From contig WLWX01000001.1 in the NCBI GenBank assembly GCA_012103375.1, positions 434,001 through 498,000 of the forward strand: 64,000 nt of DNA, in the 5' to 3' direction. Below, piece after piece: positions 47,506 to 56,088 of the stretch. The notes under the pieces are model-generated. The model saw only the letters and a list, made by a program, of their open reading frames with translations. It did not search any database and had not been told where the DNA came from. The position numbers were made by a program, and so were the translations under genes. Position 1 is the stretch's first letter. Each line of letters starts with the position of its first letter. The stretch is from Paracoccaceae bacterium. GTDB taxonomy: Bacteria; Pseudomonadota; Alphaproteobacteria; Rhodobacterales; Rhodobacteraceae.

Positions 47506-47801
47506 CAGGCCCGGCCTCCGTTGTCGATCAAAGAGATCAGGCGATCCCGATCATACTCCGCATCCAGGCGCCCGGCCTCGGATTCCGCAATATCTGCCGG
47601 GTCGCCGTCGATGCTCACCGGATCGGCCTTGCGCCACTCGGCCAGGTAGGCGTCAGTTTCCGCCGCACCGGTTTTCATTGCAGCGCGGTCAATGGCTTGT
47701 TCAAACCGCTCGGGCAGGGGGCGCTTTTCGGCGCGCCGGCCCTTGCCGACAATGACCTGCGCCGGAATATCGCGCCAGTAGACGATGGTGACATCAGGCA
47801 T
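47505..47801 (-). CDS. small virulence-factor-family protein
   Basis: 98-residue protein beginning MPDVTIVYWRDIPAQVIVG, with the KGRRAEKRPLPERFEQAIDRAAM region characteristic of the small Pfam 'virulence factor' family. Its biochemical role is unknown. Its constant position just before metF and the methyltransferase gene in alphaproteobacteria, as I remember it, suggests an accessory role in the methyl-transfer system rather than virulence. It is the first gene of the operon. Confidence 0.75.
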   Translation of the reverse strand: MPDVTIVYWRDIPAQVIVGKGRRAEKRPLPERFEQAIDRAAMKTGAAETDAYLAEWRKADPVSIDGDPADIAESEAGRLDAEYDRDRLISLIDNGGRA

Positions 47802-48085
47802 GGAATGATTCCCCGTTGGGCGCTGGTTTCATTTTCGCTTCTATGCCTCTGCCGGGCGCGACTGGGGTCGTTTTTCGACATGGTGCAGTCCAAGCGCGAC
47901 CTGCCATGTAGTATCCGATTCAACATCGCACAGCCACCGGGGCGGGCGTGAAAGATTTTCATTCAGGTTATGAATGGCTTGAGGGTGCCAACCGCGCGAT
48001 CATGTCACAACTGTAACAGAACAAATCTTGCACGATGATTTCGCCCGCCCTAGGGTGAAACCAACAAGACATATCGGAGGGCGTC

Positions 48086-49210
48086 ATGCCGCCCAAGCGT
48101 CCCTTTGGTGCGGACGCGTTCCCGAAACCGGTCGAAACGCCCGCGCCAGCGTCGCCTGATCCGTCCGAGCTTTATGCCGCATTGGATCTGGGGACGAATT
48201 CATGCCGGATGTTGGTTGCCCAGCCAAAGGGCAGCCAGTTTCACGTTGTCGACAGCTTTTCCAAATCCGTGCAGCTTGGCCGCGGGCTGGAAGCCTCAGG
48301 TCGCCTGTCGCGTGCTTCGATGGGGCGCACGGTGCAGGCGTTGCGGATTTGCAAGAAGAAGCTGAACAAGCACAACGTCAAACGCATGCGGCTGGTCGCG
48401 ACGGAGGCGTGTCGCCGCGCCAGGAACGGCGCCACCTTCATGGAGCTGATCCGCCGCGAAACCGGCCTGGCGATGGAGATCATCAAGCCCGAGGAGGAGG
48501 CGCGCCTGGCCGTCGTATCCTGCGCGCCGCTTGTCTCGACCAGGACCGAACAATTGCTGGTGGTGGATATCGGGGGTGGCTCGACCGAGCTGGTGTGGAT
48601 CGACCTGACGCGCGTACCCGCACTGGAACGCCCGCGCGCAATCATGCGCCTGCGCCAGGGTTTCGCGCCGACCGCTGATCCCAACAGCGCACCGTTCCCG
48701 GCCGCGCGCGTGGTTGACTGGATCTCGGTCCCGCTGGGCGTTGCGACCCTGCGCGAACAATTCAACGACGTCGAAGACGATTCCGCCAGATTCGCCCTGA
48801 TGAGCTGGTTTTTCGAGGAAAACCTGTCCAACTTCGCCCCCTACGCCGATGAACAGACCCGCGAAGGTTTCCAGATTGTCGGAACCTCCGGCACTGTGAC
48901 CACCGTGGCCGCCAGCCACCTTGGCCTGCGCCGGTATGATCGCAACAAGGTCGACGGGCTGCGCATGACGTCTGATCAGATCAACAAAGTGATCGAGGAT
49001 TATCTGCATCTCGGCCCCGAAGGGCGGCGCAATGACCCCCGGATCGGGCGCGACCGGCACACGCTGATCATGTCCGGCGCGGCCATCTTGCAGGCGTTGT
49101 TGCGGCTGTGGCCGACAGACCGGCTGACGGTCGCAGACCGGGGCCTGCGCGAAGGGCTGCTCTATTCGCAGATGTCGGCAGATGGCGTTTTGGAAGACGG
49201 CCCGTTCTGA
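48086..49210 (+). CDS. Ppx/GppA family exopolyphosphatase/pppGpp phosphohydrolase
   Basis: 374-residue ASKHA-fold phosphatase. YAALDLGTNSCRMLVA is the first phosphate loop, ATEACRRARNG and LLVVDIGGGSTELVWID the later ones, and GTSGTVTTVAASHL the adenosine-like motif. The single-domain length fits alphaproteobacterial forms that lack the HD-like C-terminal domain. GGAGGGCGTC precedes the ATG. In this group it is normally followed by rlmE, as here. Confidence 0.9.
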   Translation: MPPKRPFGADAFPKPVETPAPASPDPSELYAALDLGTNSCRMLVAQPKGSQFHVVDSFSKSVQLGRGLEASGRLSRASMGRTVQALRICKKKLNKHNVKRMRLVATEACRRARNGATFMELIRRETGLAMEIIKPEEEARLAVVSCAPLVSTRTEQLLVVDIGGGSTELVWIDLTRVPALERPRAIMRLRQGFAPTADPNSAPFPAARVVDWISVPLGVATLREQFNDVEDDSARFALMSWFFEENLSNFAPYADEQTREGFQIVGTSGTVTTVAASHLGLRRYDRNKVDGLRMTSDQINKVIEDYLHLGPEGRRNDPRIGRDRHTLIMSGAAILQALLRLWPTDRLTVADRGLREGLLYSQMSADGVLEDGPF

Positions 49211-49314
49211 CGACCGCCAAAAGGCAAAACCCGAAAAAGAAGCAACGCCGTGCGTCTTGCAGTCTGCCCTGATAAGCGTATCTGAAACGACGACACAGAC
49301 CCGGGGGGTCATAC

Positions 49315-50016
49315 ATGGCCAAGAAAACCAGCGGACGCGGCGAACGTGACCTGCGCGTACGGGTCAAGACCGCGCGCGGGCGCAAGCTCAGCTCGACCCT
49401 GTGGCTGGAACGCCAGTTGAATGACCCATTCGTGCGCAAGGCACACGCCGAAGGGTATCGCGGCCGCGCGGCCTACAAGATCATCGGACTGGACGACAAA
49501 TACCGCTTCCTTGTCCCCGGCGCGCGCGTGGTCGACCTTGGCGCGGCTCCGGGCGGCTGGTGTCAGGTGGCGGTGAAACGGATCAATGCGCTGGGTGACA
49601 GATCCGGCAAGGCACAGGGTCGCATCATCGGCGTGGACCTGCAAGAGATGGAGCCGATCGCCGGCGCCGAACTGCACCTCCTCGATTTCCTTGAAGACGG
49701 AGCCGACGACAAGGTGCGCGACTGGCTGGGCGGGGCGGCGGATGTGGTGATGTCGGACATGGCCGCGTCAGCGTCGGGTCACAAACAGACCGACCACAAC
49801 CGGATCATGGCGCTGTGCGAGGCTGCCGCCTATTTCGCCTTCGACGTGCTGGAACCGGGCGGCACCTTCGTGGCCAAAGTGCTGGCGGGCGGGGCCGAAG
49901 GCGAATTGCAGAAAGTCCTCAAACAAAACTTCACCAAAGTCGCCCACGTGAAGCCTGAGGCGAGCCGCTCAGACAGCTCCGAAAAATTCGTCGTGGCAAC
50001 CGGCTTCCGGGGCTGA
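49315..50016 (+). CDS. rlmE: 23S rRNA 2'-O-ribose U2552 methyltransferase
   Basis: 233-residue FtsJ/RlmE methyltransferase. The SAM motif [15 protein letters not shown], the catalytic lysine region ([13 protein letters not shown]), VVMSDMAAS and VAKVLAGG give the K-D-K-E tetrad pattern of the family. It modifies the A-loop of 23S rRNA during large-subunit assembly. The N-terminal 25 residues are basic ([14 protein letters not shown]), a common alphaproteobacterial extension. Confidence 0.94.
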   Translation: MAKKTSGRGERDLRVRVKTARGRKLSSTLWLERQLNDPFVRKAHAEGYRGRAAYKIIGLDDKYRFLVPGARVVDLGAAPGGWCQVAVKRINALGDRSGKAQGRIIGVDLQEMEPIAGAELHLLDFLEDGADDKVRDWLGGAADVVMSDMAASASGHKQTDHNRIMALCEAAAYFAFDVLEPGGTFVAKVLAGGAEGELQKVLKQNFTKVAHVKPEASRSDSSEKFVVATGFRG

Positions 50017-50056
50017 CCCCAACACCATCATTGACCCAAAAATATCCTGGGGGGAA

Positions 50057-50087
50057 TTGCCCGAAGGGCAAGGGGGGCAACGCCCCC
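50057..50087. terminator. double hairpin between converging rlmE and TRAP genes
   Basis: TTGCCC/GGGCAA (50057-50071) and GGGGGC/GCCCCC (50073-50087) are two adjacent small hairpins in the convergent intergenic region. The preceding AATATCCTGGGG is similar to short GC-rich motifs that often end genes in Rhodobacteraceae. A role in ending both transcripts is likely but not certain. Confidence 0.5.
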
Positions 50088-50127
50088 AATCCCCGCGACG
50101 CGCAAGGCGCGGCGCAATGCCTTCGGA

Positions 50128-51486
50128 TCACCCACTCAAAAACCGCGGCAACCATAGCGTGATGACCGGGAACGCCAGCAGGATTGCAACCCGGATCAAC
50201 TCGGCCCCGAAAAACGGCATCACGCCCTTGAAGGTTTCCGACATAGGCGTGTCTTTGGCCAGTGCCGAGATCACGAAGACATTCATCCCCACTGGCGGCG
50301 TGATCAGCCCCAGTTCCACCACGATCAGCGCCAGGATCCCGAACCAGATCTTAAGCTCCTCGGTCGACATGCCAAAGCCCGCGCCCTCGGCCCCCTGATA
50401 GAGGCCGCCGTTGATCTCCAACAGCACCGGCCAGAAGAACGGGATCGCCAGCAGGATCATCGACAGCGAATCCATCAGGCAGCCCAGTACAATCAGCGAC
50501 ACCAGCAGCAGCACCAGAATTGTCATCGGGGCCAGGCCGGAATTCCCCATCCACTCGGCCGCCGCCTGCGGCACCCCGGCGCGCGACATGAAGATCTTCA
50601 GCATCTCGGCGCCCAGGATGATCAGATAGATCATGCCCGCCGTCTTGGCCGTTTCCAGCAGCGCGCCGGAAATATTGCCCCACCCCATCCGGCCCCGAAA
50701 AGCCCCGAACAGCCAGACCAGCGCCACGCCGATCGCCGCCGCCGGCGTCGGGTTGAAGAAACCGCCATAGATGCCGCCGATCACCAGTAGGAAGATCAGC
50801 GCGACGGGCACGACACCCAGCGAGGCGGCGATGAATTCGGCCCGGTCAGGTATTTCGCCACGCGGACCAGCCTCGGGGCGGAACCAGACATAAACGGCGA
50901 TTGTCAGCAGGAACAACGCCACCGCCATCAGGCCGGGAATGAAGGCGGCCATGAACATTGTGACGATATTCGCCTCGACAATGATCGCATAGATGATCAG
51001 CACGACCGACGGCGGGATAAGGATGCCAAGCACCCCACCGGCGGCCAGTGTCCCCGTCGCCAACGCACCGGAATAATTGTAGCGCTTAAGCTCGGGCAGG
51101 GCGACCTTGCCCATGGTCGAGGCTGTGGCCAGTGACGACCCGCAGACCGCCCCGAAGGTCGCACAACCCGCAATCGCCGCCATCGCTGTGCCGCCGCGCA
51201 TCCGCCCGAACCACGCATTCGCCGCCCGAAACAGATCGCGCGAAAACCCGGCCCGCGTCGCCAGCGCGCCCATCAGCACGAACATCGGCACGACACTCAG
51301 ATCGTAGTTGCTGAACTGCCCGTAGGCGAGCGTCTTCAGCTGCGACATGAAGATCGCCGGCCCGTTCAGCAGCGTAACCCCGATGCCACCCACCAGGATC
51401 ATCGACAGGCCAATCGGCATGCGAATAGCGATCAGCGCCACCAGAACCCCAAGCCCGGCGAACCCGGTCAGCAGCGCGTCTTGCAT
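50128..51486 (-). CDS. TRAP transporter large permease (DctM family), second system
   Basis: 452-residue permease with about 12 membrane segments. Family motifs are FVLMGALATRAGFSRDL, CGSSLATASTMGKVALPEL, GGVLGILIPPSVVLIIYAI and ITPPVGMNVFVISAL. It is the last gene of a leftward three-gene operon with small permease and binding protein. It is not closely related to the DctM at 8751 judging by eye, so it probably serves another carboxylate. Confidence 0.92.
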   Translation of the reverse strand: MQDALLTGFAGLGVLVALIAIRMPIGLSMILVGGIGVTLLNGPAIFMSQLKTLAYGQFSNYDLSVVPMFVLMGALATRAGFSRDLFRAANAWFGRMRGGTAMAAIAGCATFGAVCGSSLATASTMGKVALPELKRYNYSGALATGTLAAGGVLGILIPPSVVLIIYAIIVEANIVTMFMAAFIPGLMAVALFLLTIAVYVWFRPEAGPRGEIPDRAEFIAASLGVVPVALIFLLVIGGIYGGFFNPTPAAAIGVALVWLFGAFRGRMGWGNISGALLETAKTAGMIYLIILGAEMLKIFMSRAGVPQAAAEWMGNSGLAPMTILVLLLVSLIVLGCLMDSLSMILLAIPFFWPVLLEINGGLYQGAEGAGFGMSTEELKIWFGILALIVVELGLITPPVGMNVFVISALAKDTPMSETFKGVMPFFGAELIRVAILLAFPVITLWLPRFLSG

Positions 51487-51491
51487 CAGGC

Positions 51492-51998
51492 TCAGGCCTT
51501 TTTCAGGGTGCCGAATTCCTCGGCCAGCGTGATCAGAGAGGCCAGCGCCAGCAGCGCCAGCGAGAACAGGATCGGAATGAACGCGATCCAGGTCGGAAAC
51601 TGCAGGATCGTCGTCTCATAATTGTAAGCCTTCTGATCCAGCATCCCGAAATACATCCACCAGCACAGCAGCAACGCAAACCCCATCGCGACGACCGAGG
51701 CGAGCAACCCGAACAGGCCAATCGCAAAAGGCGGGGCGCGCTGGGTGAAGATATCTGCCGAGACATTGGCCCGGTGCAACTGGCAATGGGGCAGGAAGGA
51801 AAACACCGCGATCACAACGCCAACTTCGGTCATTTCATAGTCGCCCGGAAACGGCTTCCAGACCACGCCGCCTATGACCGAGATCACTTGCATCACGACA
51901 ACGGCCAGCAGGATCACCCCACCGGCCAGCGCCCAGATGTCGATCAGGCGCCGGGCGGGGCCAAAAGGCCCCACCCTGTTTCGCGCTGTTGCGTCCAC
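51492..51998 (-). CDS. TRAP transporter small permease (DctQ family), second system
   Basis: 168-residue membrane subunit with four hydrophobic segments. FPGDYEMTEVGVVIAVFSFLP-type sequence (residues 45-65) and the polar loop CQLHRANVSADIF match the family. The stop is five bases from the large-permease start. Its start abuts the binding-protein stop (51999), a normal compact TRAP operon. Confidence 0.88.
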   Translation of the reverse strand: MDATARNRVGPFGPARRLIDIWALAGGVILLAVVVMQVISVIGGVVWKPFPGDYEMTEVGVVIAVFSFLPHCQLHRANVSADIFTQRAPPFAIGLFGLLASVVAMGFALLLCWWMYFGMLDQKAYNYETTILQFPTWIAFIPILFSLALLALASLITLAEEFGTLKKA

Positions 51999-53039
51999 TT
52001 ACATCGCGCCGTGCTGCGCAATCAGCGCCTGCGCCTTTTCGACCAGCGCAGCGCCGTCGATACCGTTTGCGGAAACCTCTTCGATCCAGCGGTCGACAAC
52101 CGGGGCCAGCGCATCGCGAAAGGCAGCGGTTTCTTCCTCGCTCAGCGTGATGTGGGTGTTGCCGGATTCGACCGCCATTTCAATCCCGTGATCATCGGTT
52201 GCACGCCAGACGTCGCCAACCTTGGCCACCCAATCCCGGTCCGACGCATCGCGGAACGTCTGCTGTATTTCCGGCGGCAAGCCATCCCAGCGCGCCTTGT
52301 TCATCGAGACCTGGAACGATGTCGTGCCCAGACGCTCTTTCTCCGCGCCCTCAATCTGGAATTCGGTCTGTTCCTGGATTTTCAGCGGGGCGATGATCTC
52401 CCAAGGGATCAGCGCGCCGTCGATCACACCTTTGGCCAGCGCCTGCGGCAGGTCGGGCACCGGCATCGCCACGGGCGAGGCTCCGAGCGCCTCGATCACC
52501 CAGGCGCCGGTGCGTGTCGGGATGCGCAGTTTCTTGCCTTCGAAATCCGCCGGGCTGCGCACTTCTGCGTCGCGCATGTGGATCGCCTGACCGCCGTGGA
52601 CGTGCAGGAACATGACCTCAACGCCCTGATAATCGTCCTTCAGGTCACTTTCGAACATATCGTACATCGCCAGGTTGGCGGCGCGCGGGTCGTTCCTGAA
52701 CACGTTTGGAAGTTCGAAAACCTCGGTGCGTGGGAACAGGCCCGGCGTGTACCCGTTCACGGTCCAGACCAGATCGACCACGCCGTCGCGCGCCTGCTGG
52801 ATCAACTCGGGCGGACGCCCGCCCAACGACATTGACGGGAAAATCTCGATCTTTACCGCGCCGCCCGAATTTTCCTCAACCGCTTTCGCCCAGGGCGCCA
52901 GCATCTGGCTGTGCGACGGGGCCTTTTCGCTCAGGAAATGGTGCAGCTTGAAGGTATAGTCCTGCGCCTGCGCAATCCCGGCGCTGGCGATCGCCAGGAC
53001 CGAGGCTGTGACGGCGGCTTTCAAAGCGTTGATTTTCAT
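51999..53039 (-). CDS. TRAP transporter solute-binding protein (DctP family), second system
   Basis: 346-residue periplasmic protein with signal peptide (AVTASVLAIASAGIAQA, residues 9-25). The DctP core includes KLHHFLSEKAPSH, QQARDGVVDLVWTVNGYTPG, DFEGKKLRIPTRTG (with the ligand-binding arginine) and DGALIPWEI. It is the first gene of the operon. Substrate probably an organic acid; not predictable here. Confidence 0.92.
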   Translation of the reverse strand: MKINALKAAVTASVLAIASAGIAQAQDYTFKLHHFLSEKAPSHSQMLAPWAKAVEENSGGAVKIEIFPSMSLGGRPPELIQQARDGVVDLVWTVNGYTPGLFPRTEVFELPNVFRNDPRAANLAMYDMFESDLKDDYQGVEVMFLHVHGGQAIHMRDAEVRSPADFEGKKLRIPTRTGAWVIEALGASPVAMPVPDLPQALAKGVIDGALIPWEIIAPLKIQEQTEFQIEGAEKERLGTTSFQVSMNKARWDGLPPEIQQTFRDASDRDWVAKVGDVWRATDDHGIEMAVESGNTHITLSEEETAAFRDALAPVVDRWIEEVSANGIDGAALVEKAQALIAQHGAM

Positions 53040-53156
53040 AGTGGTCTCCCTGGAAGTGCGCGCGATTCTGCGCGGCTGAGCGGCAGCATAACGCCAACTG
53101 TGATCGGATGACCATGGTATGCGGCGCGCGCAGCGCCTTGCGCGGCGCGAAACCTG

Positions 53157-53195
53157 GCACCTGAATTTCTCAGAACGACAGAAAAATTCAGGTGC
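53157..53195 (-). terminator. 12-bp perfect hairpin downstream of the cytochrome c gene
   Basis: GCACCTGAATTT (53157-53168) and AAATTCAGGTGC (53184-53195) are perfect inverted repeats with a 15-base loop. It lies 15 bases after the cytochrome stop (minus strand) and before the TRAP operon promoter. No long U-tract follows, so it may be a terminator of the weak type or a 3'-end stabiliser. Confidence 0.6.
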
Positions 53196-53209
53196 TGGTG
53201 AGCGACCGC

Positions 53210-53698
53210 TTAGTTGCTGGTCGCTTCAGCGTCGATTTCAACATCGGGATCAAGGCTGACAAGAAACGCCCAGACATCGGCCGCGGCCTGTTCTTTGGGT
53301 TCTTTGAAGGTCATCTTGCCGCGCGCCTTTGGGTCATCAAGATAGGCCCGCAGGAACTTGGTCGGATCGGCAACATAGGGCAGGAAATCCGCCTCGGTCC
53401 ATTTCAGACCGGCCTCGCCAGCGGCGATCATTGATTTGGAGTATTTGTACCCTTCGACCGATCCGGCCATCCGGCCCGCGACCTGAAACAGGTTCGGCCC
53501 CGCCTTGGCACGCTTGCCGGCCAGAACCTCACCCTCGGCGTTGGCGACGATATGGCAGGCCACGCATTTGCGGAACGCTTTCTCGCCCGCTTCAGCATCG
53601 CCGGTGGGGGCTGCGATCATGCGCGGTTCTGAATGAGATTCCGCCAGCGCGGGCACACTGGTCAGGGCAACTAGGCATATGGCGATCAGACGTTTCAT
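53210..53698 (-). CDS. exported c-type cytochrome
   Basis: 162-residue periplasmic or membrane-attached cytochrome with signal peptide (residues 1-19, ending ALA-ES). The haem motif is CVACH (KCVACHIVANAEG) followed by GPNLFQVAGRMAGS and KYSKSM, the latter holding the probable axial methionine. It resembles class I cytochromes of Rhodobacteraceae that serve as electron carriers. A GGAGGGACC site precedes the start. The mobile element ends 29 bases upstream of the ATG, so the original promoter has been separated from the gene. Confidence 0.87.
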   Translation of the reverse strand: MKRLIAICLVALTSVPALAESHSEPRMIAAPTGDAEAGEKAFRKCVACHIVANAEGEVLAGKRAKAGPNLFQVAGRMAGSVEGYKYSKSMIAAGEAGLKWTEADFLPYVADPTKFLRAYLDDPKARGKMTFKEPKEQAAADVWAFLVSLDPDVEIDAEATSN

Positions 53699-53727
53699 CG
53701 GTCCCTCCGGGGCTGCAAGTTTGGGCC

Positions 53728-53945
53728 GATTGTGTTGAAAAACTCCGAAATCAGAGCGTCGCGGATTTCTTGCGAAAACCTATGAAGCGAAATAGTCGGA
53801 AAGCTTTGACCACGAGACAGCGCATGGCTGCGCGTGAGCGCATGTAGGCGATTTGGGCCGACCCCCGCGCCAAAAATTTAGGATCGGGCTGCATGGAAAG
53901 AAAAATCATCGTTCAGGCCCTAAAACGGAGTTTTTCAACACAATC
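53728..53945 (+). mobile_element. 218-bp MITE-like element, copy 3
   Basis: Identical by eye to copy 1 in the same orientation and to copy 2 reversed. Terminal repeats are at 53728-53747 and 53926-53945. The flanks GGCC (left) and AGCT (right) do not form a target duplication. Together with the truncated gene that starts at its right end, this suggests recombination or deletion at the element rather than simple insertion. Confidence 0.92.
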
Positions 53946-54859
53946 AGCTGATCCGAACCGAAAGCGGCTTTTCCTGCTGGGCGCAACGCTTCGAAGTGCC
54001 ATCAGGCGAAGATACCGGCAAGGCACTGCTGACAGCGATTCTGCCGCGTCTGGAAACCGCGATTGTGCAAACCATGGTCGCCGACAACAGCCAATCCGAA
54101 GGTCCCGAAAGCACGAGTGCTCAGTTGATCCGGGCGATGGGTGTGCTGTCTTTGAAAGGCTGGAATCGCGCGGCTTTTGCCGAGGCTGAGCAGGTTCTGC
54201 GTGACCTGCTGCAGCGTGATCCCGACCAGCCGATTGTGCGCGCCTATCTGGCGTTGATCCTGGGCATCGGCAGTCGGATCGGCATTTTCGCCGCAAGCGC
54301 GACCCTGGTTGCGGAAACCATCGCCGAGGCTGAGCGCGCGCTTGATCTGGCCGGGGCGGACTCGACTGTCCTTGGCATCGCTGCCTGCGCCCTGGCCGAT
54401 GTCGGCCATCCCGAGCGTGCGATTCCGCTTTTGCGAAAGGCGATCGGGCTGAACCCGAACAACGCGCAGGCCTGGGTGGCGCTGGGGGCGGCGCTGCTTC
54501 TGACGACCGATCTGGATGGCGCTGTCGAAGCCCTGGAACATGGCATCGAAATCAGCGCGATGAACGCAGAGATTGCAATCTGGTGGTCGTTCTTGGCGGT
54601 GGCCGAATTGATGCGTGGCAATGCCGACAAGGCGCATGCGCACGGGCTGACCGGATGCCAGGCAGATGACCGCAATCATATCCCAAGGTTGGTTCTTGCC
54701 GCGGCCTGTCAGGCGCGCGGCGACCGAACAGGGGCCGAACGCGCCCTGCGCGATGCGCTGCGCATCACACCTGACGTGACCGATCGCGAAGTGCTGCTGC
54801 TGACCGGCCGGGATCTTGGCGCGGCGCTGCTGGATCATATGGCCGTCCTGCGCGCCTGA
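53946..54859 (+). pseudogene. 5'-truncated TPR regulator/cyclase-like gene
   Basis: An open frame runs from the end of the mobile element with IRTESGFSCWAQRFE and TAILPRLETAIVQTM, which resembles the TolB-like linker that follows a winged-helix or cyclase domain, as in CadC-type or adenylate-cyclase-TPR proteins. TPR-like repeats follow (about residues 60-290: AFAEAEQVLRDLLQRDPDQP, HPERAIPLLRKAIGLNPNNA, ALEHGIEISAMNAE). The N-terminal DNA-binding or catalytic domain is not present upstream in the window, where a cytochrome gene faces away. The first in-frame ATG is 54074. The gene is probably non-functional. Confidence 0.75.
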
Positions 54860-54980
54860 TCGCGCATCCCCCCGATTTCCCCGAGAATTCCCCAAACCGT
54901 CTTCAAGCCTGCGCCCCTGCGCCGGTCTAAACCCGTTTCATCGCCAATCACGGCGCCCTCAAACGAAACGGAGACACCTA

Positions 54981-55163
54981 ATGACACGCTTTCTGAAATC
55001 CCTTGCCCGGGCCACCAGGCGCAAGCCTGTGCGCAGCCTGCACTCGGCTGATCCGCGCCATAACGCCCGCGACAACATGCGCCTTTCCGGCAGCGGAGAG
55101 GTGATGGCCGGGATTATCCATCTGCCGAACATCCTGCCGCGCGACGGAAATATCTCCGGCTGA
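54981..55163 (+). CDS. small basic hypothetical protein
   Basis: 60-residue ORF with a well-placed GGAGACACCT before the ATG at 54981. The N-terminal half is arginine/lysine-rich (FLKSLARATRRKPVRSLH); the rest is neutral. No family was recognised. It precedes a methyltransferase gene by 72 bases on the same strand. It could be a real small gene or chance; the ribosome site is the main support. Confidence 0.45.
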   Translation: MTRFLKSLARATRRKPVRSLHSADPRHNARDNMRLSGSGEVMAGIIHLPNILPRDGNISG

Positions 55164-55235
55164 ATGGCCCGCAAAATCTCAAAGAAACTCTCAATCAATC
55201 CCATCAGCAAATCCAATCAAGGAAAGACCAATCCC

Positions 55236-56050
55236 ATGAACATGCAAATCCAAACCCCCGACTTCGCCGCCGTCAAGACCAAGCAACAGGCCGCATGGGC
55301 CTCGGGCGACTACGCCGTCGTCGGCACCACAATTCAGATCGTCGGTGAGACGCTGTGCGAGGCGATCAATCTGCGCGCCGGAACCACCGTGCTGGACGTC
55401 GCTGCCGGAAACGGAAACGCCACGTTGGCTGCCGCGCGCCGCTACTGCGACGTGACCTCGACCGACTATGTGCAATCACTGCTGGACCGGGGCCAGTTGC
55501 GCGCCGCTGCCGAAGGGCTGCCGGTTCGGTTCCAAACGGCCGACGCCGAGGCGCTGCCGTTCGCTGACAACAAATTCGACGTTGTTCTGTCAACTTTCGG
55601 CGTGATGTTCACGCCCGATCAATTCACTGCGGCGTCCGAGCTTGCGCGCGTGGTGCGAAAAGGCGGCACAATTGCTCTGGCAAACTGGACCGCAGGCAGT
55701 TTCATCGGTCAGGTCTTCAAAACACTGGGCAAGCACATCCCCCCGCACCGGGCATGCGGTCCCCGGCAATGTGGGGCGACGCCGATGCATTGGCCGAGAT
55801 GTTTGGCGACAAAGTTACCTCGATCGACGTGACGTTGAAGACGTTCACTTTCCGCTATGCCTCGTTCGATCACTTCATCGACGTGTTCCGCACCTACTAT
55901 GGCCCGCTGCACAAAGCGTTCATCGCATTGGGCGACAAGGGGCAGGCGCTGGAAGATGACCTGCGCGCGTTGGCAGCCCAGTTCAACACGGACGGACCAG
56001 ACGGCTTTGTTGTGCCGTCTGAATACGCCGAAGTGGTGATCTGCAAGTGA
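55236..56050 (+). pseudogene. class I SAM-dependent methyltransferase with frameshift
   Basis: The first part (from ATG 55236 after AAGGAAAG) has TTVLDVAAGNGNATLAAARR (SAM motif I), FQTADAEALPFADNKFDVV and KGGTIALANWTAGSFIG. Near 55740 the frame shifts: good coding continues in another frame as GMRSPAMWGDADALAEMF and YASFDHFIDVFRTYYGPL to 56050. The sequence has six C in a run where seven would restore the frame (IPPAPG). The intact product would be about 272 residues. Either the gene is inactivated or the run was misread. Confidence 0.85.
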
Positions 56051-56088
56051 TGGGTCCGGCGCAGCGGGGAAACCCTCTGCGCCGATCC

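Noticed and set aside
47802-48085. Cobalamin or SAM riboswitch before the MetF operon
   Set aside because: A methionine-cycle riboswitch would make sense here, but no conserved B12-box or SAM-riboswitch core could be identified by eye in the 284-bp region.
48296-49312. 338-codon open frame on the minus strand
   Set aside because: Antisense to the Ppx/GppA gene. No ribosome site or family motif.
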